A stretch of 55,323 nt of DNA from Candidatus Gastranaerophilales bacterium. GTDB lineage: Bacteria; Cyanobacteriota; Vampirovibrionia; Gastranaerophilales; Gastranaerophilaceae. Every line of letters starts with the position of its first letter. The first letter of the stretch is position 1. The stretch is taken from positions 1-55,323 of the forward strand of contig CALVAZ010000049.1 in assembly GCA_944325675.1 (NCBI GenBank), written 5' to 3'. Below are positions 1-8,675 of this stretch, in pieces. Both the position numbers and the translations under genes were made by a program. The notes beneath the pieces are model-generated. The model was not told the origin of the DNA. It ran no database searches and saw only the letters and a program-made list of their open reading frames with translations.

Positions 1-27
1 TCTAGCCTGAGATGCTGCCATACCCAT
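1..27 (-). CDS. MGMAASQAR-family protein, N-terminus only (runs off the window)
   Basis: Only the first nine codons are in the window, and they read MGMAASQAR on the minus strand. The same nine residues open the 648-residue protein at 40244, so this is the start of a paralogue. An AAAGGGA Shine-Dalgarno-like stretch lies about 9 nt ahead of the ATG. Further upstream is a sigma-28-like promoter with the same spacing as at the paralogue. The function of the family is unknown to me. Confidence rests on the identical N-terminus plus the matching promoter, not on length. Confidence 0.7.
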
Positions 28-63
28 GACTTTGTCCCTTTCGATTTTTTCCTTGTGCTCATG

Positions 64-124
64 TCTACGGCATCTTTATTTTTTTCTTTAATTTTTCTTT
101 TCTTTTTTGTAATATTTCGTTACA
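64..124 (-). promoter_or_regulatory. Sigma-28-like promoter with upstream TGTAACGAA box
   Basis: Read on the minus strand, this holds TGTAACGAA (124 to 116), then TAAAGAAA (90 to 83), an 11-nt spacer and GCCGTAGA (71 to 64). The start codon at 27 follows 36 nt later. The known sigma-28 (FliA/SigD) consensus is about TAAAGTTT-N11-GCCGATAA. The promoter at 40144-40204 has the same order and nearly the same spacing. Assignment to a sigma-28-type factor is inference. Confidence 0.5.
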
Positions 125-153
125 ATGATCGCCATAATACACTAATAACAAGA

Positions 154-183
154 AAAAAGAGATTACACATGTAATCTCTTTTT
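154..183 (-). terminator. Rho-independent terminator of the glucan phosphorylase gene
   Basis: A perfect 13-bp inverted repeat (AAAAAGAGATTAC with its complement) has a 4-nt loop and is flanked by A-runs and T-runs on both sides. It lies 27 nt past the stop of the phosphorylase gene. It could work in both directions. Confidence 0.75.
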
Positions 184-209
184 AATGAAATATATATAAA
201 AGTCAATAT

Positions 210-1901
210 CTACTTAATATTAGAGAATGTCCAAGCATCAAACGTAGGTGTCTCAGATATTTTCATCTCTTTTTTGACTGTTCCTGAGCAGGAATCATCG
301 TGAGCAATTGGCTTATATAATCTATTGTAATATTCAATTACCATACGATCAGAATTGAAATAAGCTTCAGATGTTCTGATTGCTTGTCTCATTAATCTCG
401 CCCATTCAGTCTTGTTTTCATAATATGTCGGAATAATTTCATTCTCAATAATACTCATTATGCAGTCATGATCCTTCCAATGACGTTCTTCCCAAGGCAT
501 CTCATCATCAAGTTCAGGATATTCAACAGTATAACCATTAATTCCGTTAAATGTACCTTCAACAGTCCACCCGTCATATATTGAAAGGTGAAGTGCACCA
601 TTTGCATTTGCAGACATACCTGAAGTACCTGATGCTTCAAACGGTCTCAATGGAGTATTTAACCATATGTCTGAACCGCGTTTCAACATACCTGACAATT
701 GTAACTCATATCCCGGCAACACCACGACATTTTTCAATGTATGAGAACGGTTCAAAAGTTTATTAAACATTTCTTTGCCCATAACATCATCCGGATGGAA
801 TTTGCCTGCAAATATTATTTGAACCTTATTTGCATCAAGTAGTTTATTGATTCTGTCTTTATCCATCAAAATTAACCAAGCACGCTTGTAATCAGCAAAT
901 CTTCTTGCCCAAGTTATTGTCAAAACATCAGGGTCAAACCTTTTACCTGCAACATTTGCAATATACTTAAACAATTCACATTTCATTTCACGCTTCACAG
1001 CAAGCAATTGCTCGTTAGTATGAGCTTCCTTAATTCTTTCATCTTGCCAGTAATGTAGGTTAACAGCATTTGTAATTGCACGAATCGGGCATCTACCATC
1101 AACCCATTCCCACATTTTGTTTGCAACCAAACCGTGCAGCTGAGATACTGCATTTGCGATTCGGCTCATTCTTAAAGCTGCAACTGTTAGTGAGAAGTTT
1201 TCCCCACCTAAGTTAACTGCTGTTTCACGTTTGCAGCCAGCAAAGAAACCACCTTCAAGCAAAGTATCTACCCAGTGGACTTCATTTCCTGCAGCAACCG
1301 GTGTGTGTGTTGTAAACACGGTTTTCTTTTTGACTTCATCTAAGTTACCGTTATATTGTCTCAATAGTTCGAATGCAGCAGGTAATGCATGGCCTTCGTT
1401 CATGTGGATTACATCAAAATTATAGCCAACAGCTTGTAATATTCTAACACCTGCTACACCCAAAACGGTCTCTTGAGCAATTCTTATCTTTTCATCACCA
1501 TCATACAATTTATAAGAAATACTTTTTGCCCAATCACTATTACCATCAATATCAGTGGTCAGAAGATATACTGGACAAGTTCCGAACAATTCCGGTTCTA
1601 CAAGAAAAGCTTTAACTTTAACTTTTTCACCAAAAATATCAACTTCTGTTGAAACACCTATATCTTTCAAAAAATCGTAATATTTTCTAATATACGCAAC
1701 TTCAACTTGGCCTTTATGGTCAATACGCTGATCATAATAACCGTATGACCAGAGCATAGTGACACCAACCATAGGCAATTGCAAATATCCGGCAGAAAGC
1801 ATATGTGAACCTGCAAGAAAACCTAAACCGCCGGAATATGTACTTAAAGACTGATCCATTGCAATTTCCATTGAAAAATATGCTACGTTTGGTAATGACA
1901 T
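210..1901 (-). CDS. Alpha-glucan phosphorylase-like protein, short form, PLP lysine replaced
   Basis: This 563-residue protein belongs to the alpha-glucan phosphorylase family (GT35, short bacterial group). The family releases glucose-1-phosphate from glycogen-type glucans in the cytoplasm. Recognisable blocks are STYSGGLG near residue 20, HMNEGHALPAAFELL, THTPVAAGNEVHW, TWARRFADYKRAWL and FEASGTSGMSANANG. In the last block, family enzymes normally have a lysine after GTSGM that holds pyridoxal phosphate. Here residue 430 is serine (codon TCT), so normal phosphorolysis is doubtful. A good ribosome site (AGGAAAGG) precedes the ATG. The gene stands alone with its own terminator. It could be an active variant with another cofactor site or a glucan-binding regulator; the family call is sure, the activity is not. 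Confidence 0.85.
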   Translation of the reverse strand: MSLPNVAYFSMEIAMDQSLSTYSGGLGFLAGSHMLSAGYLQLPMVGVTMLWSYGYYDQRIDHKGQVEVAYIRKYYDFLKDIGVSTEVDIFGEKVKVKAFLVEPELFGTCPVYLLTTDIDGNSDWAKSISYKLYDGDEKIRIAQETVLGVAGVRILQAVGYNFDVIHMNEGHALPAAFELLRQYNGNLDEVKKKTVFTTHTPVAAGNEVHWVDTLLEGGFFAGCKRETAVNLGGENFSLTVAALRMSRIANAVSQLHGLVANKMWEWVDGRCPIRAITNAVNLHYWQDERIKEAHTNEQLLAVKREMKCELFKYIANVAGKRFDPDVLTITWARRFADYKRAWLILMDKDRINKLLDANKVQIIFAGKFHPDDVMGKEMFNKLLNRSHTLKNVVVLPGYELQLSGMLKRGSDIWLNTPLRPFEASGTSGMSANANGALHLSIYDGWTVEGTFNGINGYTVEYPELDDEMPWEERHWKDHDCIMSIIENEIIPTYYENKTEWARLMRQAIRTSEAYFNSDRMVIEYYNRLYKPIAHDDSCSGTVKKEMKISETPTFDAWTFSNIK

Positions 1902-2128
1902 AACTTATAACCTTTCCTCTTCTCGTATAAAACTGAAACACTCTATCAAAAGAGATTACTTACAGCATACCACAAAATTTTTCGTGTCAAAATTTTTGAC
2001 TTATAATTTTTTTGTAATCCTTAAGAATTAGTTATTTATAGCTATTTCAGACTTTAAAAAACTTAACATTTATACATTTATAGCGCAAAAATATTTATAT
2101 TTGTAGTTATAAATGTCCAGGAGGTAAC

Positions 2129-2986
2129 GTGAAAATATTAAAAATCGGCAATAATTTTACTAAAAATTTAATGTCCTCTAATATTCAAACAAAAGTTGAC
2201 TTAGTTAAACCAAAGGATTTAAGACTGAGTATAATGGGTGTTTCACCTGATTATGTGTTTGAGGCAGCATCCAACCTGACAGTTGATGGATTTCTCATAG
2301 ATGCGTATAAATTATTGCAGGCTTCATCTATATTTGACAAAAATGTTTTGCCGAAACTTTCTCAATACGAACTACCACCATTTTATAGAGCAATCTATAT
2401 GACAAAAAATAATGAAATAGTTGTAAACTCAAATATAAGAACAAGAAGTAAACCAAAGTTGCTTGAAATTCTAGCTCACGAATTTAGACATGCAGAGCAA
2501 ATTTTTAACGGTTTAAGGCTAGACAAATACAAAGAAGAAAATCTTATTCAGCTAGCAAAATTCGCATCTAAAGGAGATAAAATTGACTATCATAATATAG
2601 TAACCAAAATGTCTCCTGACAGTATCAAGAAACTTTATGAAGACAAAAAAATTGACGATAAGTTATTCAACCTCGCCATCGAGGGATGTGAATTATTCGA
2701 CAGATATCCGGAAAAATACTCCTCCTATGAGCGTTCTATTTTCGAAAAAATTACACAGCAAAGGATGGATTTCTGGCAAAATATCCAAAATACAATAATT
2801 AAACATAACGGAGAACTTCCAGCTGGATCAAAAGCCGGGAAATACTTTAAAAAATTATTTGATAGTGCAATGCAAGAGAATAAAGTTGGATTGACATACT
2901 TTTTCAAGCCTCATGAAAGAGACGCTTACCTGTCTGGAATACGCGCCAAAAAGCAATATAAGAGCATACTTTCTCAAAATTATTAG
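2129..2986 (+). CDS. Putative zinc metallopeptidase-like protein (HExxH)
   Basis: I do not recognise the family of this 285-residue protein. It has HEFRH at residues 117-121, a classic zinc-binding helix motif, inside LEILAHEFRHAEQ. About 140 residues later comes HERDAYLSG, where E263 could be the third ligand, as in gluzincins. The N-terminus (MKILKIGNNFTKNLM) resembles no standard signal peptide. The start is GTG at 2129, chosen because a full AGGAGG sits 4 nt before it; the next in-frame ATG lacks this. The gene overlaps the convergent PLP-lyase gene by 4 bp. Peptidase activity is inference from the motif alone. Confidence 0.6.
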   Translation: MKILKIGNNFTKNLMSSNIQTKVDLVKPKDLRLSIMGVSPDYVFEAASNLTVDGFLIDAYKLLQASSIFDKNVLPKLSQYELPPFYRAIYMTKNNEIVVNSNIRTRSKPKLLEILAHEFRHAEQIFNGLRLDKYKEENLIQLAKFASKGDKIDYHNIVTKMSPDSIKKLYEDKKIDDKLFNLAIEGCELFDRYPEKYSSYERSIFEKITQQRMDFWQNIQNTIIKHNGELPAGSKAGKYFKKLFDSAMQENKVGLTYFFKPHERDAYLSGIRAKKQYKSILSQNY

Positions 2987-4221
2987 AAATAATTTTGTAA
3001 ATTTTGTACAATATTTGAAATAGCAATTTTAACATGAGAGTAGTTTAGACCACCCTGCATATATGCAACATAAGGAGGGCGCATAGGGCCATCAGCAGAA
3101 AGTTCAATCGTAGAACCTTCAATAAAAGTCCCGCCTGCCATAATTACTTTATCTTCATACCCCGGAACATATTCAGGAATCGGTGTCACATAGCCGTTAA
3201 CAGGTGATAATGATTGGATTGTTCTACAAAAATGTTCCAATGGTTCAGGCGAATTAAATATTATATTTTGAATAATATCAGCTCTTTCTTCATCAAATTT
3301 TGGTGCAGAATCAAAACCGATTTTTTCGAATACTTTAGAGGCCAAAACTGCACCCTTTAAGGCATCCGAAACAACAGAGGGTGCCATAAAAAGTCCTTGA
3401 AAAATTAATCTGTGCTGATTAAACATAGCCCCGCCCTCAGAACCTATTCCAGGTGCCGTAAGCCTGTTTGCAGCCCTATCAACATATTTTGCTTTACCTG
3501 CTATGTATCCGCCTGCCTCTACTATTCCACCGCCGGGATTCTTTATCAATGAGCCTGCAATTAAATCTGCACCAACTTCTAAAGGTTCCTCTTTTTGCAC
3601 AAATTCACCGTAGCAATTGTCAACAAAACAGATACAATTTGGATTTTTTCTTTTAACTATTTCGCAAATTCTTTTAATTTTATCAATAGTAAGCGATTTT
3701 CGAGTTGAATAACCCTTAGAACGCTGAATTAACACCATTGTAACAGATTCATCAATTGTTTTTTCGATAGCTTCATAGTCAATATCAGTATCGTTTTTTA
3801 ATGGTACCTCTGCATAAGAAATGCCATGGGCAATTAATGAATCGCATTTTGTATCTTCATCGCCGGCAGTTCCGATAACTTCAAGCATTGTGTCATATGG
3901 CTTACCGACAACAGACACCAGTTTATCTCCGGGACGGAGGTTGCCAAATAAGCAGCAGGCAAGAGTATGCGTACCTGATGCAAAATGCACCCTTACTAAT
4001 GCTTTTTCAGCCTTAAATACATCGGCAAATACTTTATCCAATATTTCTCGACCTAAATCATCATGTCCGTAACCTGAAACCGTATAAAAATGCTCAGGCG
4101 CAACTTTATTTTTTATAAAGGCATTCAATACTTTATTTTGGTTGTAATCTCTTATTTCATCAATTTTTTCAAATTGTTCTCTTAATTCAATTTCCGTTTG
4201 TTTTACTAAATTATTAATCAT
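2983..4221 (-). CDS. Methionine gamma-lyase family PLP enzyme (aluminium-resistance-protein type)
   Basis: The sequence matches the Met_gamma_lyase/'aluminium resistance' branch of fold-type I PLP enzymes, related to cystathionine beta-lyase. Typical features are YGHDDLGREILDKVFADVF, VRVHFASGTHTLA, FVDNCYGEF and the cofactor block SLIKNPGGG, whose lysine should form the Schiff base. A cytoplasmic role in sulfur amino-acid cleavage is likely, but the exact substrate is not known for this branch. The ATG at 4221 (MINNL) is preferred; the frame stays open to a TTG at 4242 that has no ribosome site. The length of about 412 residues is normal. The 3' end overlaps the HExxH gene by 4 bp. Confidence 0.85.
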   Translation of the reverse strand: MINNLVKQTEIELREQFEKIDEIRDYNQNKVLNAFIKNKVAPEHFYTVSGYGHDDLGREILDKVFADVFKAEKALVRVHFASGTHTLACCLFGNLRPGDKLVSVVGKPYDTMLEVIGTAGDEDTKCDSLIAHGISYAEVPLKNDTDIDYEAIEKTIDESVTMVLIQRSKGYSTRKSLTIDKIKRICEIVKRKNPNCICFVDNCYGEFVQKEEPLEVGADLIAGSLIKNPGGGIVEAGGYIAGKAKYVDRAANRLTAPGIGSEGGAMFNQHRLIFQGLFMAPSVVSDALKGAVLASKVFEKIGFDSAPKFDEERADIIQNIIFNSPEPLEHFCRTIQSLSPVNGYVTPIPEYVPGYEDKVIMAGGTFIEGSTIELSADGPMRPPYVAYMQGGLNYSHVKIAISNIVQNLQNYF

Positions 4222-4258
4222 AGTAACTTTATGATATTGCAAGAAAAAATAAAGGTCA

Positions 4259-5029
4259 ATGAGGTGTGGACAAGTGTATGGTGAAAGTTATGTACAACTG
4301 TCAAATAATTTTTGTATGTTGAGGTTATTGTTTAGTATATTATTTTCAGTTTGTAATGTATGTCATGCAAGTGATTACAGCGTCTATAAGCCAAATAATT
4401 ACAATATTACAAATGAAGCTGATGAAAGAATATTATTTATAATGGATTTTTCTAACAGTATGAGTGAATACTTAGACGGCAAAAGGAAAGTAGATCTTAT
4501 GCTAAACACAATGTTGAAAATTTTACCTGAAATAAATCCAAATACATCAGTAGGACTGAGAGTTTATGGGCACAAAATGGGATTTACAGCACTTGATGCA
4601 TGCAGAGCATCAACTTTACTTGTGCCGGTTTCAAAAAACAGCTCATTTAATATCGCAAATTCACTTGAAAATACTAAACCAAAAGGTATGACACCGATAA
4701 CATATTCCTTAAAACAAGCAGTAAAGAACGATTTTCTTGGATTTGCAGGCAAAAAAAGAATAATCCTTTTGACAGATGGTGGCGAAAATTGCGATGAAAG
4801 TCCGTGTGAGTACGCTATGGAGTTAATTAAAGTCAGAAAAGATATAAATATTGATGTTATAGCTTTTAACATTGATGACGAAGACGATTTACAACAGCTT
4901 GAATGCGCAGCACTTGTCACAAGCGGTAAATTTTATACTGCAAATACGGCGGCAGAACTTGCAAAAAGTATTTCTAACAGTATAAATGCTAAAAAGGCTG
5001 TGGATGCCAAGATAATATCTAATTATTAA
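4259..5029 (+). CDS. Secreted von Willebrand factor type A domain protein
   Basis: The 256-residue product has a hydrophobic segment at residues 20-35 ending CNVCHA, a likely signal peptide. A vWA domain follows from about residue 55. The MIDAS metal site is visible as DFSNS (D63, S65, S67), with a threonine in KGMTPITYSL and a later Asp in LLTDGGENCDE. vWA domains bind protein partners through a divalent cation. The start at 4259 has AAAGG before it; an ATG at 4316, at the signal core, has none. A periplasmic or surface location is inferred. It overlaps the convergent PLD-like gene by 4 bp. The partner is unknown. Confidence 0.75.
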   Translation: MRCGQVYGESYVQLSNNFCMLRLLFSILFSVCNVCHASDYSVYKPNNYNITNEADERILFIMDFSNSMSEYLDGKRKVDLMLNTMLKILPEINPNTSVGLRVYGHKMGFTALDACRASTLLVPVSKNSSFNIANSLENTKPKGMTPITYSLKQAVKNDFLGFAGKKRIILLTDGGENCDESPCEYAMELIKVRKDINIDVIAFNIDDEDDLQQLECAALVTSGKFYTANTAAELAKSISNSINAKKAVDAKIISNY

Positions 5030-6828
5030 TATGCAAAGCACCCTGAATCTTTGCTATCAACCAAGCCGTCAAAATCGTTATCCACACCGTCACTGCAGGA
5101 ACCTATTGATTCGATACCTTCCGCTCTGGCATTTTTATAAAGGTACATATCGGGTATCGTTTTCCAAAGGTATATAAAATATTCTCGATATTCTTTAGCG
5201 AGCTTACTACTTTGTATTATGAGTGTATTTTCATCATTTTTATTCTCACCGCTGTTTGATAAATTCATTGAACCTGTAATTACGTATTTGTCATCTATGA
5301 TTATAGATTTAGAATGTAACTTACCGGCATAGTTCTCTGTTTTTAGAGGAATCCCTGACTCTCTAAGCAATTTATATTTTGTATTTCTTGTTGTAACACT
5401 ATTTGCATCTATAATAATTTTTACATCAACATTTCTGTTTTTAGCTCTTATTAATGCATTAGATATGCCATCATGAGTTATTAAAAATACGGGCAAATAA
5501 ACGTATTTTTCAGCTTTATCAATCAACGGAATTATCTTTTCAGAAACTTTATCATACGGCGAAAAATAAACATCAATTTGTGTATCACCTATTAAAAAAG
5601 AGTTTGAGACATCCAATTTTGACTTAAGCTGATGGAATTTTCCGTCAAGCATCTGTTCAAACTCCTTGGTATAAAGATTTGCTATCTCGGGTGAATTAAT
5701 TAGCAAAACAGCATTTGCATTATAGCCGGAGGTACCTGTGTTACTTATATTCATAGAACCGGTTAGTACTGCTTTATTGTCAAAGATTAAAAACTTATTG
5801 TGCATAAGTTGATTTGTATAGGATGGTTTTTCCTGCTCGTAATCCGTTGTCACTCGGTCAACGTACTTTACGATATTTTCAGTCTCAGAATAGTAATCCA
5901 GTTCAGACGAGGTGGATTTATCATAGACCATTCTAATCCTTACTCCGCGTGATTTGGCATTTTTGAGAGCATTATATATGTCAGGTATAATATCCATACC
6001 ATAAACTGCAATATCTAGGGTGTTTTCTGTTGAATTAATCGCACTGACAAGTGCTTTACAGGCATCTGAATTGCAATTTTTATCTGGCCTCAAAACTTTT
6101 GTATAATCATTCAAGTAGAGTGTAATATCCCCATCAGTTATAACTTTCTTTTGAAATTCCGTTACAGGTAATTTTACTTTTTTATCAGCTGACTTTTGTT
6201 TAGACTTTTGTACATGACAAAACTTACAGGGAATTGCATCTTTAGGAAGTTTTTTCTCAGGGATAATTGAATAATCTGATGCGATTAACCCGTATTTACA
6301 ATCCAATTCATGATATTTGTTGCTTTTGAGGTTATATATTACAAGCTTTAAATTTTTAGCTGTGTTGATATTTTCAGATAATTTAGCTTTATCAAATACG
6401 CCGCCTTTTGCTGCATATCCTGATTTTAAGAGCACATCACCGTAGCTTTTATCCTCTACAATTATTTCTGCAAATCTGCAGTCTTTTGATTTCTTGCCTG
6501 TGAATTTTACTTTTACCGGTTTTGTAAGCAAATATGAGCTGCTAAAATTATCGGCCATATATCCAAGAGTTATTATATCTCGTGTCTGTAAATCTAGTGA
6601 TTTTGCAAAATCGGGAGGTGTTTCCATATTTGATAACGAAAACGCCTCAAATTCAGCTAAACACACTGTTTCATTCTCATTAATGATGCCATTATTGTTC
6701 AAATCCACCTGCAATGTATATGGATTTACTACGTTTAAAACAGGAGTATAAGCTCTCTTGCTTATATTAAATACAACAAAAAATACAAAAAATACGAGAA
6801 TTATAGTTACTGCGGCCGCTTTTTTCAT
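5026..6828 (-). CDS. Exported phospholipase D-like protein with nuclease-like N-region and MopE-type tail
   Basis: The 600-residue protein begins with one membrane segment or uncleaved signal (residues 5-20). Next come an EF-hand-like loop (DLNNNGIINENE) and a thermonuclease-like stretch (YGDVLLKSGYAAKGG) ending in a possible metal site (PCKFCH). Two PLD catalytic motifs follow: HNKFLIFD (H343, K345, D350) and HSKSIIID (H505, K507, D512), both complete, each with a TGSMN(I/L)SN block. The C-terminus carries CSDGVDNDFDGLVD, the MopE-type calcium/metal motif. PLD enzymes of this kind cleave phosphodiesters, either DNA or phospholipid. The layout suggests an extracytoplasmic nuclease; the substrate is inference. 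It lies 2 bp downstream of the deacetylase gene, in an operon with it. Confidence 0.8.
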   Translation of the reverse strand: MKKAAAVTIILVFFVFFVVFNISKRAYTPVLNVVNPYTLQVDLNNNGIINENETVCLAEFEAFSLSNMETPPDFAKSLDLQTRDIITLGYMADNFSSSYLLTKPVKVKFTGKKSKDCRFAEIIVEDKSYGDVLLKSGYAAKGGVFDKAKLSENINTAKNLKLVIYNLKSNKYHELDCKYGLIASDYSIIPEKKLPKDAIPCKFCHVQKSKQKSADKKVKLPVTEFQKKVITDGDITLYLNDYTKVLRPDKNCNSDACKALVSAINSTENTLDIAVYGMDIIPDIYNALKNAKSRGVRIRMVYDKSTSSELDYYSETENIVKYVDRVTTDYEQEKPSYTNQLMHNKFLIFDNKAVLTGSMNISNTGTSGYNANAVLLINSPEIANLYTKEFEQMLDGKFHQLKSKLDVSNSFLIGDTQIDVYFSPYDKVSEKIIPLIDKAEKYVYLPVFLITHDGISNALIRAKNRNVDVKIIIDANSVTTRNTKYKLLRESGIPLKTENYAGKLHSKSIIIDDKYVITGSMNLSNSGENKNDENTLIIQSSKLAKEYREYFIYLWKTIPDMYLYKNARAEGIESIGSCSDGVDNDFDGLVDSKDSGCFAY

Positions 6829-6830
6829 TT

Positions 6831-7667
6831 TTAAAGTTTCTTGTAATTCGTTATTTCAAACCCCATACGACGAATACTGTCTTCAAGTCTTTTATCTAAT
6901 GTAATTTTAAATTCTTCAGAATGCGAGTTTATAATATTCTTACTATATGCGCAAGGATGTATAAGTGCCTCAACAAGGACAGGTTCATCAATATTTTTAA
7001 GCCCGTATTCAACAGTTTCTGAATTCATCATTCCCGTATATCCAACACCTAATATATAATCGTTTGTTTGTAAGGATTTTTCAACAATTACCTTTTTATT
7101 TGTTGATGAATAAAAATTTAGCAAAAGAATTTTTATTAAATTAATAATGTAGGAGATTTTTAAATGTTTCTTGAAAGATGGAATTAAATAAAAATCTTCA
7201 AACTGGGTTCTTACAAATTTTATATTATACTCACGTGCAAGGTTACAAACAAGTTTGAAAATCGGCGGTATTGCGTGTACATGGACGTGTGAATCTATGT
7301 GATCAACAGCAACCTGCGAGATAACCTTTTCAATTTGCGCCCTGAATTCATTTTCTACCTGTTTTAAAAATTCAGCGTTGTTTGAATTGAGTATAAAAAA
7401 TAAATATCCTTTATTGAAATTTCCTGACTTATCAGTCAGCATTGGACAATTAGTAAGAGCTTTGCCCTCAATTATATTAAGATGAACTCCAATCCCAATC
7501 CCCGGACATTCGGGAAGTATATCATTTACAGCTGCTGAAAAAGCAGAACCGTTTGCACATAAGCTGGCTGAAGATAAAAAACCGTTGTTATACCCATCTA
7601 AAACAGCCTTATTTAACTCCTTTGACATGCCAAAATCATCAGCATTTAAAACAAATTTCTTCCCCAT
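6831..7667 (-). CDS. YdjC/ChbG/HpnK family carbohydrate deacetylase
   Basis: The N-terminal FVLNADDFGMS and the metal-binding DHIDSHVHVHAIPPI are hallmarks of this family, which removes N-acetyl groups from chito-oligosaccharides or from hopanoid and glycolipid sugars. GIGVHLNI adds a further metal ligand. The ATG at 7667 (MGKKF) has AAGGA 7 nt ahead; the open frame extends to a TTG at 7694 that is less likely. The divergent neighbour is a membrane glycosyltransferase of the polyprenyl-phosphate type. Together they suggest lipid-linked sugar modification, much as HpnK-like enzymes act beside such transferases. The substrate cannot be told from the sequence. Confidence 0.85.
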   Translation of the reverse strand: MGKKFVLNADDFGMSKELNKAVLDGYNNGFLSSASLCANGSAFSAAVNDILPECPGIGIGVHLNIIEGKALTNCPMLTDKSGNFNKGYLFFILNSNNAEFLKQVENEFRAQIEKVISQVAVDHIDSHVHVHAIPPIFKLVCNLAREYNIKFVRTQFEDFYLIPSFKKHLKISYIINLIKILLLNFYSSTNKKVIVEKSLQTNDYILGVGYTGMMNSETVEYGLKNIDEPVLVEALIHPCAYSKNIINSHSEEFKITLDKRLEDSIRRMGFEITNYKKL

Positions 7668-7677
7668 AAAAAATTCC

Positions 7678-7704
7678 TTGCAATTATTATGCAAATATTA
7701 TAAT
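7678..7704 (+). promoter_or_regulatory. Putative promoter with -10 directly before the glycosyltransferase start
   Basis: TTGCAA (7678-7683), a 15-nt spacer and TATAAT (7699-7704) precede the ATG at 7713 by only 8 nt. No Shine-Dalgarno is present. Transcription would begin at or next to the start codon. The short spacer lowers confidence. Confidence 0.4.
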
Positions 7705-7712
7705 ATAAAAAT

Positions 7713-8672
7713 ATGGACGAATTCAAACCAGTTTTAGCAATTGTTGTTCCGTGTTTTAACGAGGAGTTGTGCATCAAATCTACGGTAGATAAACTTATTG
7801 GTGTGCTGAGCAGTTTGGTGCATAAAAATAAAATCAGCGAATCAAGCTACATATATTTTGTTGATGACGGCTCAACTGATGCATCTTGGGATATTATTTC
7901 AGATTTAAACAAGGCAAACTGCCAAGTCAAAGGGTTGAAATTTATAAGAAATTTTGGAAACCAAAAGGCACTGATTGCAGGTTATGAAGGTGTCAGAAAC
8001 TTAGGCTGCGACTGTGCTGTGTCAATTGATGCCGACTTACAGCAAGATGAATGGGCGATAGAAAAATTTGTTGATAAATATATAGAAGGTTATGATATCG
8101 TTTCCGGTATCAGAAACAGCCGAAAAACTGATACTTTATTCAAGAAAACGAGTGCAATATTGTTTTATAAGTTAATGAATATGCTGGGTGCAAAAATTCC
8201 CATGAATCACTCGGATTACAGACTTATAAGCAAGCGTGCACTTGATGTTATGGAAGAATATCCTGAAAAATATCTGTTTCTTAGAGGTTTTTTCAATGAA
8301 GTAGGCTTGAAAACAGCTTATGTGAATTTTGATGTAAAACCGAGAGCGGCCGGCGAATCAAAATTTAATTTTATAAGCTTGATGGGGCTTGCTTTAAATG
8401 GCATAACATCATTCAGTATCGTACCATTGAGAATTGTTTCAATATTGGGTTTTTTAATGGCACTTTTTAGTTTTGTTGTCGGGTTTGAAACTATTCTTGA
8501 AAAGATATTTTTTAATAATACTCCTAACGGATGGGCTACAACCATATTACTATTGTGCTTCTTTGGGGGGATTCAAATATGTTGTCTTGGCGTTATAGGT
8601 GAATATGTCGGACAAGTTTACCGTGAAGTAAAGGGGCGGCCAAGATACATAAAAGAGACAGAATTGAGATAA
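7713..8672 (+). CDS. Family 2 glycosyltransferase, polyprenyl-phosphate sugar synthase type (DPM1/GtrB-like)
   Basis: The 319-residue protein has a GT-A domain with VVPCFNEE at the N-terminus, FVDDGSTDASW (nucleotide-sugar binding), SIDADLQQDEW (metal and acceptor) and SDYRLISKRA. Two membrane helices follow at about residues 235-260 and 275-300, then a basic tail (KGRPRYIKE). This is the layout of GtrB, CsbB and ArnC-type enzymes, which move a sugar from UDP or GDP to undecaprenyl phosphate at the inner membrane. The lipid-linked sugar then serves cell-surface glycosylation. It lies head to head with the deacetylase. The 3' end abuts the terminator of the SRP RNA gene on the other strand. 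Confidence 0.88.
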   Translation: MDEFKPVLAIVVPCFNEELCIKSTVDKLIGVLSSLVHKNKISESSYIYFVDDGSTDASWDIISDLNKANCQVKGLKFIRNFGNQKALIAGYEGVRNLGCDCAVSIDADLQQDEWAIEKFVDKYIEGYDIVSGIRNSRKTDTLFKKTSAILFYKLMNMLGAKIPMNHSDYRLISKRALDVMEEYPEKYLFLRGFFNEVGLKTAYVNFDVKPRAAGESKFNFISLMGLALNGITSFSIVPLRIVSILGFLMALFSFVVGFETILEKIFFNNTPNGWATTILLLCFFGGIQICCLGVIGEYVGQVYREVKGRPRYIKETELR

Positions 8673-8675
8673 AAA

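Noticed and set aside
160-1960. GAGATTAC repeated at about 159-166 and 1950-1957 around the phosphorylase gene
   Set aside because: One copy is part of the terminator stem; an 8-10 nt match in AT-rich DNA is weak evidence for an attachment or insertion site.
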